Shown here one piece after another: positions 8,056-16,469 of a stretch of 64,000 nt of DNA. Source of the stretch: Thermoguttaceae bacterium (GTDB taxonomy: Bacteria; Planctomycetota; Planctomycetia; Pirellulales; Thermoguttaceae); NCBI GenBank assembly GCA_017434455.1, contig JAFRFG010000015.1, positions 30,630 through 94,629 on the forward strand, read 5' to 3'. The notes beneath the pieces were generated by a model. The model was given only the letters and a program-made list of their open reading frames with translations. It did no database searches and was not told where the DNA came from. Both the position numbers and the translations under genes were made by a program. How positions within the stretch are numbered: the stretch's first letter is position 1; each line of letters opens with the position of its first letter.

Positions 8056-8126
8056 GCGTCCTTGGTGTAGTGGTAGCACGGTAGCTTCCCAAGCTCCAGG
8101 TGTGGGTCCGATTCCCATAGGACGCT
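8056..8126 (+). tRNA. tRNA-Gly (CCC)
   Basis: 71 nt. Acceptor GCGTCCT pairs with AGGACGC, discriminator U as usual for bacterial tRNA-Gly, anticodon loop TTCCCAA giving CCC, T arm GTGGGTCCGATTCCCAT. The anticodon stem has one T-C mismatch. CCA is not encoded. Near-consensus promoter upstream and terminator downstream. Confidence 0.94.
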
Positions 8127-8128
8127 TA

Positions 8129-8171
8129 AAGCGCCGCCGGCAAGAGTGATCTTACCGGCGGCGCTTTTTTT
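8129..8171 (+). terminator. Rho-independent terminator after tRNA-Gly
   Basis: 12-bp stem (8129-8140 with 8155-8166), 14-nt loop, seven T. Confidence 0.92.
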
Positions 8172-8194
8172 ATACTCTCTTTTTCGGTTCCCGC

Positions 8195-8827
8195 TTACCG
8201 CCGGTCGGCGGCGGAGGCGCTTTTTCGGCGCATCGCGCGAAGCCCCCCGAGGGAGAACCTTCGGATATGCTCGATCCGCCGCGCCAGATCGACATCGACG
8301 AACGGCCTTTGTCCCGCGTCCCCGCAGATCGGGGTGCGGCACTGCGAGATAATGCTCATTGTCGCCAGGCGAACCGCCTGATCGTCGGCCTCCGGCCCCA
8401 GGATCTCGCGCACCTGGCTGCCGACCGCCCGGCGCAGCGGGACGACGACCGTCTGTCGGATCACCGCCAAAAGCTCGGTCGGCTGGGCGAGCTCTTTGCG
8501 CCAGATCTCCTGATCGGCCGCGCGCCGGTCGGCCGCCGCGCGCACCATCGCCCCGATCAGCCAAACCAGCCGCCTCGCGGCGGTCTTCCCCGGGGGGGTA
8601 TCGCCGAGGCGGTAGCGCCGGCGGGTCCGCTCCCAGGCGCGCTGCCACGCCTGACGGTAGAGCGTCTCTTTATCGGTGAAATGGTAGTTGATCAGCGCCG
8701 GGTTGACCTGCGCCTCTCGGGCGATTTCGGCCATCGTCGCGTCGCGGAAGCCGCGGCGGGCGAATACGCTCCCCGCCGCGTCCAAAATCCGCCGCCGCGT
8801 TTCGGCGCCGTCGCTGCGTACTCTCAT
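8195..8827 (-). CDS. TetR-family transcriptional repressor (CecR-like)
   Basis: A 210-residue one-component repressor. Residues 8-55 form the TetR helix-turn-helix: ETRRRILDAAGSVFARRGFRDATMAEIAREAQVNPALINYHFTDKETLY. The C-terminal half (IWRKELAQPTELLAVIRQTVVVPLRRAVGSQVREILG ... MSIISQCRTPI) resembles the ligand-binding domain of the CecR/DUF1956 group. It lies 34 bases after hydG on the same strand and has AAGGGAG upstream of its ATG, so the two probably form one transcript. The hydG promoter carries palindromic repeats of the size TetR dimers bind, making autoregulation of the pair the simplest reading. The inducer is unknown. Confidence 0.9.
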   Translation of the reverse strand: MRVRSDGAETRRRILDAAGSVFARRGFRDATMAEIAREAQVNPALINYHFTDKETLYRQAWQRAWERTRRRYRLGDTPPGKTAARRLVWLIGAMVRAAADRRAADQEIWRKELAQPTELLAVIRQTVVVPLRRAVGSQVREILGPEADDQAVRLATMSIISQCRTPICGDAGQRPFVDVDLARRIEHIRRFSLGGLRAMRRKSASAADRR

Positions 8828-8861
8828 CGATTCGGACTCCCTTCTTTGACGCCCGCCCGGC

Positions 8862-10280
8862 TTAGAAGTACAGGTCGTGCTCTCCCTTATTGACCTGCTC
8901 CAGCCGGGTGATCAGCTGAGGTTTGATCTTTTCGTTCTGATAGCGCTGCATCTCTTTTTTCACCAGCGCCTCGCCGACGGCCTTGGTCTGGGGCGAAGCG
9001 TAGTCGTTCAAGTACTCCGAGAAGGTCAGCAGCGCGTTGGGAGTGCAGAAGTTATGGATGAAGCCGGGGATGGCGAATTCCATAAAGTGCTCGCCGGTGC
9101 GCCCCTTGCGGTAGCAGGAGGTACAGAAGCTCGGGACATACTCCCGCTCGGCCAGCCATCGGATCACCTCGTCAAGCTCGCGCGGGTCGCCGACCTGGAA
9201 CTGCTCGCGGTTGAGCTGCTGTCCCTGCTTGTCCTTCTCCTGATAGGAGCCGATCTCCAGGCGGGTGCCGGCGTCGATCTGCGAGACGCCGAACTCGATA
9301 ACGTCGTCGCGGACCGCCTTCGACTCGCGGGCGGTCATAATCAGCCCGGTGTACGGGACGGCCAGGCGCAGGATCGCCACCAGCCGCTTGAACTGCGCGT
9401 CGGTAACGCGGTAGGGAAGGTCTTCCAGCGCCAGCCCGTTGGCCGGCTGAATCCGCGGGAAGCTGATCGTGTGGGGACCGACATTGAACTGCCGCTGCAG
9501 ATGCAGCGAGTGGGCGATCAGCGCCAGCACCTCGTACTTCCAGTCGTAGAGCCCGAAGAGGACCCCGAGCCCGACATCGTCGCAGCCGGCCTGAAGGGCG
9601 CGGTCCATCGCGTTGAGCCGCCAGAAGTAGTCGGCCTTATCGGTCCCTTCCGGGTGATAGACGGCGTAGGTCTTGCGGTGATAGGTCTCCTGGAAGATCT
9701 GATACGTCCCGATCCCCGCCTTCTTCACGGTCTTGAACCCCTCGACGCTCAGCGGCGCGGCGTTGATATTGACGCGGCGGATCTCCCCCGGCCCCGACTT
9801 GGTGCTGTAGGCGATCTCGACGGTGTGGGCGATGAACTCCGGGGAGTAGTTCGGATGCTCGCCGTAGACGAGGATCAGCCGCTTATGGCCGAGATTCTCC
9901 AGCTCGATAATCTCGCGGACCAGCTCCTCGTCGTTGAGCGTCCGGCGGACGGTCGAGCGCAGCGACCGGCGGAAGCCGCAGTACTTGCAGTCGTTGACAC
10001 AGTAGTTCCCGATGTAAAGCGGCGCGAACAGGACGATTCGATTCCCGTAGACATCGCGCTTGAGCCGGCGGGCGGCGGCAAAGATCTCCTCGATCAGTTC
10101 CGGCGACTCGGCGGCCAAAAGCGCGGCGGTCTCCTCGAGGGAGAGCGCCTTCTTTTCGAGCGACTTGGCGATGACCTCGCGCACACGCGCCTTATCTTCC
10201 CCCTGGCGGGCCAGACGGGTGAGCAGTTCGTCGTCGATGAAATCGACCGCGTCCGGGGCGATTGTATGTTCCATCAGCAT
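8862..10280 (-). CDS. hydG: [FeFe]-hydrogenase maturase HydG, radical SAM tyrosine lyase
   Basis: HydG cleaves tyrosine to make the CO and CN ligands of the [FeFe]-hydrogenase H-cluster. The 472-residue length is typical. The radical-SAM motif CX3CX2C is at Cys94/98/101 (YCVNDCKYCGF). The C-terminal CX2CX22C motif at Cys386/389/412 holds the second cluster that assembles the Fe(CO)2(CN) synthon; this motif separates HydG from ThiH. The ATG at 10280 has AAGGAG at suitable distance. HydE, HydF and a hydrogenase are not in the window. Presence of HydG points to fermentative H2 metabolism under anaerobic conditions. Confidence 0.95.
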   Translation of the reverse strand: MLMEHTIAPDAVDFIDDELLTRLARQGEDKARVREVIAKSLEKKALSLEETAALLAAESPELIEEIFAAARRLKRDVYGNRIVLFAPLYIGNYCVNDCKYCGFRRSLRSTVRRTLNDEELVREIIELENLGHKRLILVYGEHPNYSPEFIAHTVEIAYSTKSGPGEIRRVNINAAPLSVEGFKTVKKAGIGTYQIFQETYHRKTYAVYHPEGTDKADYFWRLNAMDRALQAGCDDVGLGVLFGLYDWKYEVLALIAHSLHLQRQFNVGPHTISFPRIQPANGLALEDLPYRVTDAQFKRLVAILRLAVPYTGLIMTARESKAVRDDVIEFGVSQIDAGTRLEIGSYQEKDKQGQQLNREQFQVGDPRELDEVIRWLAEREYVPSFCTSCYRKGRTGEHFMEFAIPGFIHNFCTPNALLTFSEYLNDYASPQTKAVGEALVKKEMQRYQNEKIKPQLITRLEQVNKGEHDLYF

Positions 10281-10308
10281 GGATCGGTACTCCTTGGTTG
10301 AGCGGAAT

Positions 10309-10375
10309 GGTTAGTTTGAGTCCTTACGGATGTTTAGTTTAATTGTTTAGTTTAAGTATACAGTTAAACTAAAAC
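10309..10375. promoter_or_regulatory. Operator-like repeat cluster upstream of hydG
   Basis: The 11-mer GTTTAGTTTAA occurs at 10332-10342 and 10345-10355, and in inverted form (TTAAACTAAAAC) at 10364-10375; a two-mismatch copy lies at 10309-10319. The copies at 10345 and 10364 form a palindrome of about 30 bp centred on the -10 box of the hydG promoter. Confidence 0.75.
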
Positions 10376-10383
10376 GGCGGCAA
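10355..10383 (-). promoter_or_regulatory. Promoter of hydG-tetR
   Basis: Read on the minus strand: TTGCCG (10383-10378), 17-bp spacer, TATACT (10360-10355). The inverted repeat arms fill the spacer and overlap the -10 box and start point, as expected for steric repression. Confidence 0.75.
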
Positions 10384-10477
10384 GGGGGGCGGGGGAAAAT
10401 AGAGGGTATTTCTTGGGAGAATAGTCAAGTCGGCGAGAAAGAAAGGCGGACGCCAGGCAACCCGCCGGGGGGACGGA

Positions 10478-11575
10478 CTAACGGCTGCCCTTTTTCCGAT
10501 TACATTCCCGGCAGAGCATTTGGAGGTTGCTCGGTTTGGTCTTGCCCCCTTTGCTCCACGGCTTTTTGTGGTCGGCTTCCATTTCCTCCAGCTCAAAATG
10601 CTTTTTACAGTAGGGGCAAATCCCCTTTTGCTTGGCGTACGCCGTCGCTATATCGCCGGGAAGAAACGCCCGAAGGTGAAGGTATTTTTCCTCACCGGTG
10701 AGCAGATACTCGTAGATGCCGGATTTTTTCTCGACTTCGTCGTCCTCCAGCAAAATTTGGATCTTCCGCTCCAGTTCGTTCGGATCGTATTGATTGTCTT
10801 TATAGGTGTTGTACAGAGGTCCCCAAGGGACGGACTTCATATACTTGGGGCGCTTCACCTTGAACGTCGCGCTGACCCAGTTGATGACGCTGTTGAAGTA
10901 GTTCCACAGCTCCAAAGCGGTGGGATCCTGCTGGTGATCGGCCATATACTGCTCGATATGGTCGTGAGAAATCCATTTGATGGCCCGCTCCAAGAGAAGC
11001 TGTCTTTTGACCTCGGCGGTGACATAATCTTTGGAGAGGTTATATCCGGCGCAATTCCCCCGTGAGAAATACCGCTTGGCGTCCGCCACCCAGGGCCCGT
11101 GATAAACGGCGTTGCGAAGCTCCTGGTCGGTCAGCTCTTCCCCGGCGATATTGATGACCTTGAACCAGTCAAGTTTCTCGGAGTCGGTCCCCTCGCAAAA
11201 GTAGACCGTCAGCTCATAGTCGAGAAACTTTTGCTTCAGATCGGCGGGGAGGTTATGAAAGAATCTCGGAGAATCACCGAGCCGATAAGAAAACTTGCTC
11301 TGTGAATAGCGGCAGATCGATAAAATACGCTGCTGGCCGTCGATGACCTCGTAGGTGCCGTCCTCCCGAACCGCCCAATAAATGGAGTTGAGCGGAAAGG
11401 AGTTGAGGATGGTATTGATAACCGCCTGCTCTTGGGGAGGATCGTAAACAAATTCACGCTGATAGGGGGGGCGAATATCGAGTTTCCCATCGTATCCCCG
11501 AACGCCGTTTTCTTCCTCATTGACGTAGCCGTCGATAAGATCGGCGACTTTTATTGAGTGGAGTTCGATTTTCAT
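10478..11575 (-). CDS. DUF262 (GmrSD-type) protein with C-terminal HNH nuclease domain
   Basis: 365 residues. The N-terminal DUF262 domain is a ParB/sulfiredoxin-like fold; its signature DGQQR is at residues 79-83, with PPYQREFVY near 37-45. The C-terminus is an HNH nuclease zinc module: CPYC (320-323), catalytic-type DH (335-336), N350 in SNLQ, and CREC (355-358). Such proteins cut DNA or act as restriction factors (GmrSD is the best known). The ATG overlaps the methyltransferase stop codon by four bases (ATGA), so the two are translated together. This fits a restriction-modification pair, with this protein as the nuclease; that assignment is inference. Codon use and base composition are more AT-rich than in flanking genes. 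Confidence 0.85.
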   Translation of the reverse strand: MKIELHSIKVADLIDGYVNEEENGVRGYDGKLDIRPPYQREFVYDPPQEQAVINTILNSFPLNSIYWAVREDGTYEVIDGQQRILSICRYSQSKFSYRLGDSPRFFHNLPADLKQKFLDYELTVYFCEGTDSEKLDWFKVINIAGEELTDQELRNAVYHGPWVADAKRYFSRGNCAGYNLSKDYVTAEVKRQLLLERAIKWISHDHIEQYMADHQQDPTALELWNYFNSVINWVSATFKVKRPKYMKSVPWGPLYNTYKDNQYDPNELERKIQILLEDDEVEKKSGIYEYLLTGEEKYLHLRAFLPGDIATAYAKQKGICPYCKKHFELEEMEADHKKPWSKGGKTKPSNLQMLCRECNRKKGSR

Positions 11576-12606
11576 TTACTCGGTCTCCTATGGCGGATTA
11601 GGATACGATCATAAAGCGATTTATGTTTTCCGTTAATCAACAAAACGGGGTGTGCATTTAAGTCGTTCCACCCTTCAACGTCTTTACCGTAGACTTTAGA
11701 CTTCAGCTCCACATCACGGCCTGTAATTCCCACGATCTCGAATTGATCGGGGTTATACTTATCCATAAATGAGATCGGGACACCCATAACACCTGGGTAG
11801 TCTTTAGGAATATCGATAGCTTTATTTACGTTGATTGCGTCATAATTATCGAACTTCGGGTATTCCTCGGGGGTATAGCGCTTATAGAGTTCAAATCTTT
11901 CATTCCGTTTCTGGTGGTCAAGATTTGTGAACCAGCGAACACCCTTCACCCGGATGAATTTATTCCCCGCTTCATCAACACGACAGCCAGCCGCATTGAG
12001 AGGATACGATTTCGGGACACCAAATTCTCTATCGCCACTGCTAATGCTCGGGCCGTACCACATTTCATTGCGCTGGAAGTACGGAAAAATCTCCTTATAC
12101 TTCATCGCGTTCATATTTCCGATAATGAGGAACTTCTTGTTATAGTCCATCAGCAGTTTCATAAAGTCTCGAAACAAGCTGAATGGGGGATTGGTGCAGA
12201 CAATGTCCGCCTGTTTGAGAAGCTCGATACACTCTTCAGAGCGAAAATCGCCATCACCCTTGAGGTAGTGTATCCCGATTTCCTCGGGATCGGGAACCCC
12301 GTTGCCGTTGAGATCACCGTTGTACTCCAGCCAAATCGCTTTTTCGCTGTTATTCTGAGAAAACAAATCCCTTTCCTGGTTCTTGTAGCAGGTGGTGATT
12401 AGGCGATTTAACCCGTAATGCTCGAAGTTGAGGGCAAAGAAGGTAAAGAAGTTGGAGACTCGAGGATCGTCACAATTGCAGAGTACGGTCTTCCCCTTGA
12501 AGTAATCCTTATAGTATTCCAGTTCCCTCTCTATATCGGGAAGCTGAGTGTAAAACTCATCTTTCTTGGCCTTTTGGGCGTTCGATAGATCTCGATTGCT
12601 AGCCAT
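11572..12606 (-). CDS. Adenine-specific DNA methyltransferase, EcoRI-methylase family
   Basis: 344 residues. It starts with the family's NAQKAKKDEFYTQ block (residues 8-21) and has the catalytic motif IV TNPPF (138-142), which flips and methylates adenine N6. DDPRVSNFF (46-54) corresponds to the SAM-binding region. The family covers stand-alone and restriction-linked methylases. A clear promoter lies just upstream and the gene is the first of a two-gene operon with the DUF262-HNH protein. The region is visibly more AT-rich than the surroundings, suggesting horizontal acquisition. Recognition sequence cannot be predicted here. Confidence 0.9.
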   Translation of the reverse strand: MASNRDLSNAQKAKKDEFYTQLPDIERELEYYKDYFKGKTVLCNCDDPRVSNFFTFFALNFEHYGLNRLITTCYKNQERDLFSQNNSEKAIWLEYNGDLNGNGVPDPEEIGIHYLKGDGDFRSEECIELLKQADIVCTNPPFSLFRDFMKLLMDYNKKFLIIGNMNAMKYKEIFPYFQRNEMWYGPSISSGDREFGVPKSYPLNAAGCRVDEAGNKFIRVKGVRWFTNLDHQKRNERFELYKRYTPEEYPKFDNYDAINVNKAIDIPKDYPGVMGVPISFMDKYNPDQFEIVGITGRDVELKSKVYGKDVEGWNDLNAHPVLLINGKHKSLYDRILIRHRRPSK

Positions 12607-12629
12607 TGTCTTGATTCCTTCCTGCGTTT

Positions 12630-12658
12630 ATTCTAGTGGACAAACCGAACCAAAACAA
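12630..12658 (-). promoter_or_regulatory. Promoter of the methyltransferase-HNH operon
   Basis: Minus strand: TTGTTT (12658-12653), 17-bp spacer, TAGAAT (12635-12630), then GGAAGGA a few bases before the ATG at 12606. The leader would be only about 17 nt. Confidence 0.75.
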
Positions 12659-12836
12659 TAGTGCCTTTGGGATTAGTCCCCAAAAAAACACAAAAAGTGT
12701 GGGGTGACTGGCAAAAACCGCCTTATTTTTCTCCCATCATCCCCTCCCCCCCACAAAAATCCCTCTGGACGCCCCCCCGATAAATCGCTATCCTCCCGCC
12801 GAGAGTTTGTCTCCACAAAAGAAAGGGATATACAGT

Positions 12837-14177
12837 ATGCTGCGTACATTCTTGGCGGGACTGGTGATCTTCGCGGCGGCGTTTTCGGCCGTTTGGGCCG
12901 ATTCTCCGGCGCCATCGGGGAGTGCTCCCTCGGCCGAAGTCGCCAACAGCGACCTGTCGGCCGGCGACCAGGCGATGCTCAAAGAGGCCGCCGATAAGTT
13001 TAATCGGTCCGATATCAAAGGGGCGCTCGACACGCTCAATCAGGTCGCTCGGCAGAATCCGAAGCTCATTCCCCCGCGGCTGATCCTCGCCCAATGGTTC
13101 GCCCAGACCGGAAATCAGCCGGCCGTGCGCGTCTCGCTCGAAAAAGCGGTGGAGGAGAACCCCGACGACCCCGAGGCGTACGTTCTTTTGGGGGAGATCG
13201 CCTTAAATCAAGGGGAACTGACCGCCGCCGACCTGCTGTTTCAAAAGGCGTCCGCCTGCGATGTTTCCTCCGTCAACGAGAAGCGCCAAAAGACCCTCTC
13301 GATGAGGATCCTCCGCGGCCAGGCCCGTCTGTGGCAAAGCCGCCAGCAGTGGACCAAGATGCAGCAGACCCTCAGCACCCTGCTCAAAGAAGAGGGGGAA
13401 AACCCGCTGCTTTGCCGTCAGATCGCCCTGTCGTTCTTCCACCTCGATAAAGAGCAGGCGGCGCACGACTGGTTCGCCCGCGCCGACCAGCTCGACGGCG
13501 ACAAGGGCGGTCTGCCCGCCGCCGGGCGGATGGCGATCCTCTATCGCGAGAAGGGAGACGCCGCCAAGGCCGCCGAGTGGATGAAAAAGGCGCTTGAGTC
13601 GAACCCCAACTCGCCGGCCACCATGCGGCTGTCGCTCACCAGCGCGCTGGACGACGGGAACATGAACGCCGCCAAAGAGGCCGCCGATCGTCTGTACGCC
13701 GCCGACGGCAAAGGGATCGAATCGCTGAAGCTGTGCGGTATCGTCGCGCTGTACCGCGACGATTTCGCCGGGGCCGAGAAATACTTCCGCGAGGCGCTGG
13801 CCGCCGCGCCCGACGATCCCGACGTGACGAATTCCCTGGCGCTGGCGCTGTGCGAGCAAAGCGACCCGAACAAGGTCAAGCAGGCCCTGCAGTACGCCGC
13901 GGCCAATGTCCAAAAACAGGGGAACAACCGCGATTTCCTCGCCACCTACGGCTGGGCCCTCTATAAGTCGGGCGACCCCGAAGAGGGGCTTAAAGCCCTT
14001 CAGCAGTCGATCGCCGACGGGCGGATGGTCTCGGCCACCGCCTACTATATCGCCGCGATCAAGAACGATCAGGGCGATACCGCCACCGCCAAGAAGCTCC
14101 TGCAGCTGGCACTGTCCAACTCCAGCCCGTTCTCGAAACGGGCCGCCGCCGAGGCGCTGTTGGCGAAGCTTCCGTAA
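12837..14177 (+). CDS. Secreted tetratricopeptide-repeat protein
   Basis: 446 residues. A signal peptide is clear (MLRTFLAGLVIFAAAFSAVWA, cut near residue 22). The rest is a chain of TPR-like repeats, for example NPDDPEAYVLLGEIALNQGELTAADLLFQKA, LPAAGRMAILYREKGDAAKAAEWMKKALESNPNSP and FAGAEKYFREALAAAPDDPDVTNSLALALCEQ. It is probably a periplasmic scaffold; the partner is unknown. The ATG at 12837 is preceded by AAAGGGAT. A hairpin with T-run follows the gene, but the lipoprotein gene 61 bases on may still be partly co-transcribed. Confidence 0.85.
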   Translation: MLRTFLAGLVIFAAAFSAVWADSPAPSGSAPSAEVANSDLSAGDQAMLKEAADKFNRSDIKGALDTLNQVARQNPKLIPPRLILAQWFAQTGNQPAVRVSLEKAVEENPDDPEAYVLLGEIALNQGELTAADLLFQKASACDVSSVNEKRQKTLSMRILRGQARLWQSRQQWTKMQQTLSTLLKEEGENPLLCRQIALSFFHLDKEQAAHDWFARADQLDGDKGGLPAAGRMAILYREKGDAAKAAEWMKKALESNPNSPATMRLSLTSALDDGNMNAAKEAADRLYAADGKGIESLKLCGIVALYRDDFAGAEKYFREALAAAPDDPDVTNSLALALCEQSDPNKVKQALQYAAANVQKQGNNRDFLATYGWALYKSGDPEEGLKALQQSIADGRMVSATAYYIAAIKNDQGDTATAKKLLQLALSNSSPFSKRAAAEALLAKLP

Positions 14178-14186
14178 ACAAAGAAA

Positions 14187-14220
14187 ACCCGGGGCCATAC
14201 CCCCGCGGGTAAGTTTTTTT
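14187..14220 (+). terminator. Imperfect terminator between TPR and lipoprotein genes
   Basis: ACCCGGGG and CCCCGCGGGT form a bulged GC stem followed by AAG and seven T, starting ten bases after the stop codon. Confidence 0.5.
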
Positions 14221-14238
14221 CGACAAGAGAACCGTTTT

Positions 14239-16374
14239 ATGACCAGTAAGCTGAAAACCGCCGTTCCCCGCCTGGCCGAACTTCTCACCGCCGCGGCCGT
14301 CGCGCTGGCGGCGGCCGCCGGATGCCACCATATCCCCACCTCCCGCTCCGACTGGGGGGTTGGGGTCGGTGAGTATACGGTCGAGGATGAACAGATGCTC
14401 CATCAGTGGCATCACGCCGTCACGGGGAGTGACGCCAAGGCCGACGCCCGGAATGAGGAGGCGCAGCGGCAGTCGCGTTTCAGCTTCTTTAAGGGACTGT
14501 TTAACAGCGGCGGCCAGGCCCGGCCCGAAGGGGCGGCCGGCCGGGGGAAAAACGCCGACGAGGAGCTCCCCGGCGATTCGAATCTCTTCCCCGCCGATCG
14601 CTACGACACCCCCAAGATGGTCGGCCGCATTGTCCCGATCAAAAAGCGGGGCGCCTCCCCCACCGGCTCCGGTGAGCAAACCGCTCGGAACGAGGAGCTT
14701 CCGGAGGATACTTCCGACGGCCAATACGCCGTCGCGCACTCGGGAGAAGAGGGCTTGGCCCGATCGGGCGAGGCGTCCGGGGCGGACTCGGACGGGCAGC
14801 TGGCCAAATCCGAAATTTCCCCGATCCCCGAGTCGCCGCAGGAGTATCTCTCGTCCACCCGGGAAGAAGAAAAAACCGGCACCGGCGATGATGCCGCCTC
14901 CGAAAACAGCGTCGCCGTCTTGGATACGCCGCCGCTTCCCCCGCAGATCGAAACCCTCGGCCAGACCGAGCATACCGGAAAGCCGATCGCGACGATCTGG
15001 GGGAACAACCCCTCGATTCAGTCGGTCACCTACTACGACCGAACCTTGGCCGATCCCTCCCCCTCGTCGCTGGTTCTTCAAGGCAGCGCGCAGGAGCAGT
15101 GGAAAAAAGCGGATCTCCCCCGGCCCGATATGGAAAGGGGGTTCGAGACCTCGCTGGAGCACCTTCCGGGCAGCCGCTGCGCCGGCGCGCGAACCGAAGC
15201 CGTCTCGCCGAATCTCGACGGCCTGCTCCCCTCGAAAACGACCGTGACCCTTGCCGCCGGCAGCGCGGCAAGCGCCGAAGAGCAGCCGTCCGAACCGGCG
15301 CGGCTGCATGAGCCGGTCCCCGTCCCGGCCGCGCCCGTCCCGGCCCCCGTGGCCGCGGCCTCAAACGCGCCGCCCGCCGAGCCGGTCGCCTCGATCGCGC
15401 TGACCGACCTGGGACAGGATCAAGTCTCCGGCTCGATCGCGTTCGCCGACAATTCCGCCGGCGCGCTGTTCACCAACTCCGCCCGGGAATTAAGCGACGA
15501 CGCGCGTCCCATCTCTCACGAACAGATCGCCGGCCAGCAAGAGAACGTCTCCCCCATCGCCATGGATACGGCGCGCGGGATGATCGACGCCTCGCCGCTG
15601 GGGGGGCTGTCGCACAGCGCGCCGATGGCGGCCGCGCCGACCGACGAACAGACCGCCGCGGCGCTTCCCGCGGCGCCCGGCTCGTGGCGCGACGACGTTC
15701 ACCGCGCCGTCGATCGTCTGCGTGAGGAGATCTCCCGCCAGGCGGACGAAGGGACGCTCCGTCCGATGGAAGCGGCCCGGCTGCGGCTGCTGATGCTCGC
15801 CGTCGGCGACTCGCCCAACTCGGCGGGGAAGATCGCCTCGACCAATCCGGTCCTGCAGTCGTTCTGGGAAAAGCAGCTCAGCGGGCTGCGGATTCTTCTG
15901 GATTCCCCCGGCGAGGGGCCGACTCTCTCCCTGGCCGAGCGCGATTTAAACGCCTCGCTGGCCTGGCTGAAGACCGCCTGCCCCCCGAGAATCGAAAAGG
16001 CGCTGCTGGCCGAGGAGTGCTCCTCCTTCGGACTGTATACCCCCAAGAAAGGAACGTACTCACCGGGCGAGGAAGCGCATGTCTATATGGAGCTGGGGAA
16101 TATCTCCTCGTACCCGATCGATCAGGAGTACGAGGTCGCCGTCGTGTGCCGCTGGGAATTGTACGACGCCCAGGGCCAGCCGGCGCTTCCGCCCAGTCAG
16201 CAGATCTGCGCCAGCCGTTCCTCCTCCCCGCTGAAAGATATTGTGCTGAATGTCCCCGTGACCCTCCCCAAGGTCGCGGCCGCCGGCGACTACCGCCTGA
16301 AGGTGTCGGTGCGCGACCACCACAGCCAATCGACCGAATTGGCCGAGACCGACCTGGTTCTGCCGGTGCGCTGA
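14239..16374 (+). CDS. Large lipoprotein with disordered middle and C-terminal domain of unknown function
   Basis: 711 residues. The N-terminus is a lipoprotein signal (hydrophobic LLTAAAVALAAAAGC, lipidated Cys near residue 28, followed by HHIP). Residues about 70-480 are low-complexity, rich in E, P, A, S and G, with no repeats I can define. The last 230 residues look folded: a helical part (DDVHRAVDRLREEISRQADEGTLRPMEAARLRLLMLAVG) then a beta-rich part (GTYSPGEEAHVYMELGNISSYPIDQEYEVAVVCRWELYDAQGQ ... YRLKVSVRDHHS) resembling an Ig-like fold. I do not recognise the family. The ATG at 14239 fits the signal peptide; its ribosome site is weak (AAGAGA). The bidirectional terminator at 16397 ends the transcript. 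Confidence 0.75.
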   Translation: MTSKLKTAVPRLAELLTAAAVALAAAAGCHHIPTSRSDWGVGVGEYTVEDEQMLHQWHHAVTGSDAKADARNEEAQRQSRFSFFKGLFNSGGQARPEGAAGRGKNADEELPGDSNLFPADRYDTPKMVGRIVPIKKRGASPTGSGEQTARNEELPEDTSDGQYAVAHSGEEGLARSGEASGADSDGQLAKSEISPIPESPQEYLSSTREEEKTGTGDDAASENSVAVLDTPPLPPQIETLGQTEHTGKPIATIWGNNPSIQSVTYYDRTLADPSPSSLVLQGSAQEQWKKADLPRPDMERGFETSLEHLPGSRCAGARTEAVSPNLDGLLPSKTTVTLAAGSAASAEEQPSEPARLHEPVPVPAAPVPAPVAAASNAPPAEPVASIALTDLGQDQVSGSIAFADNSAGALFTNSARELSDDARPISHEQIAGQQENVSPIAMDTARGMIDASPLGGLSHSAPMAAAPTDEQTAAALPAAPGSWRDDVHRAVDRLREEISRQADEGTLRPMEAARLRLLMLAVGDSPNSAGKIASTNPVLQSFWEKQLSGLRILLDSPGEGPTLSLAERDLNASLAWLKTACPPRIEKALLAEECSSFGLYTPKKGTYSPGEEAHVYMELGNISSYPIDQEYEVAVVCRWELYDAQGQPALPPSQQICASRSSSPLKDIVLNVPVTLPKVAAAGDYRLKVSVRDHHSQSTELAETDLVLPVR

Positions 16375-16396
16375 AGGGGAAACAAGTCGTCGAACG

Positions 16397-16438
16397 GGAA
16401 AGAAAAAAGGCCTTGTCACCAAGGCCTTTTTTCTTTCC
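16397..16438. terminator. Bidirectional terminator between convergent genes
   Basis: A perfect 19-bp stem (16397-16415 with 16420-16438) with the 4-nt loop TCAC. A-rich left arm and T-rich right arm make it work on both strands, serving the lipoprotein gene and prfB. Confidence 0.95.
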
Positions 16439-16469
16439 GTCAAATGGGGTATCAAACACGCGCCCGTCG

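Noticed and set aside
10478..12606. Prophage remnant
   Set aside because: The AT-richer patch contains only the methylase and HNH protein; no integrase, phage structural gene or attachment repeat is visible.
13203..14339. Minus-strand frame opposite the secreted TPR gene
   Set aside because: Antisense to a gene with a signal peptide and TPR repeats; composition is Gly/Arg-rich shadow.
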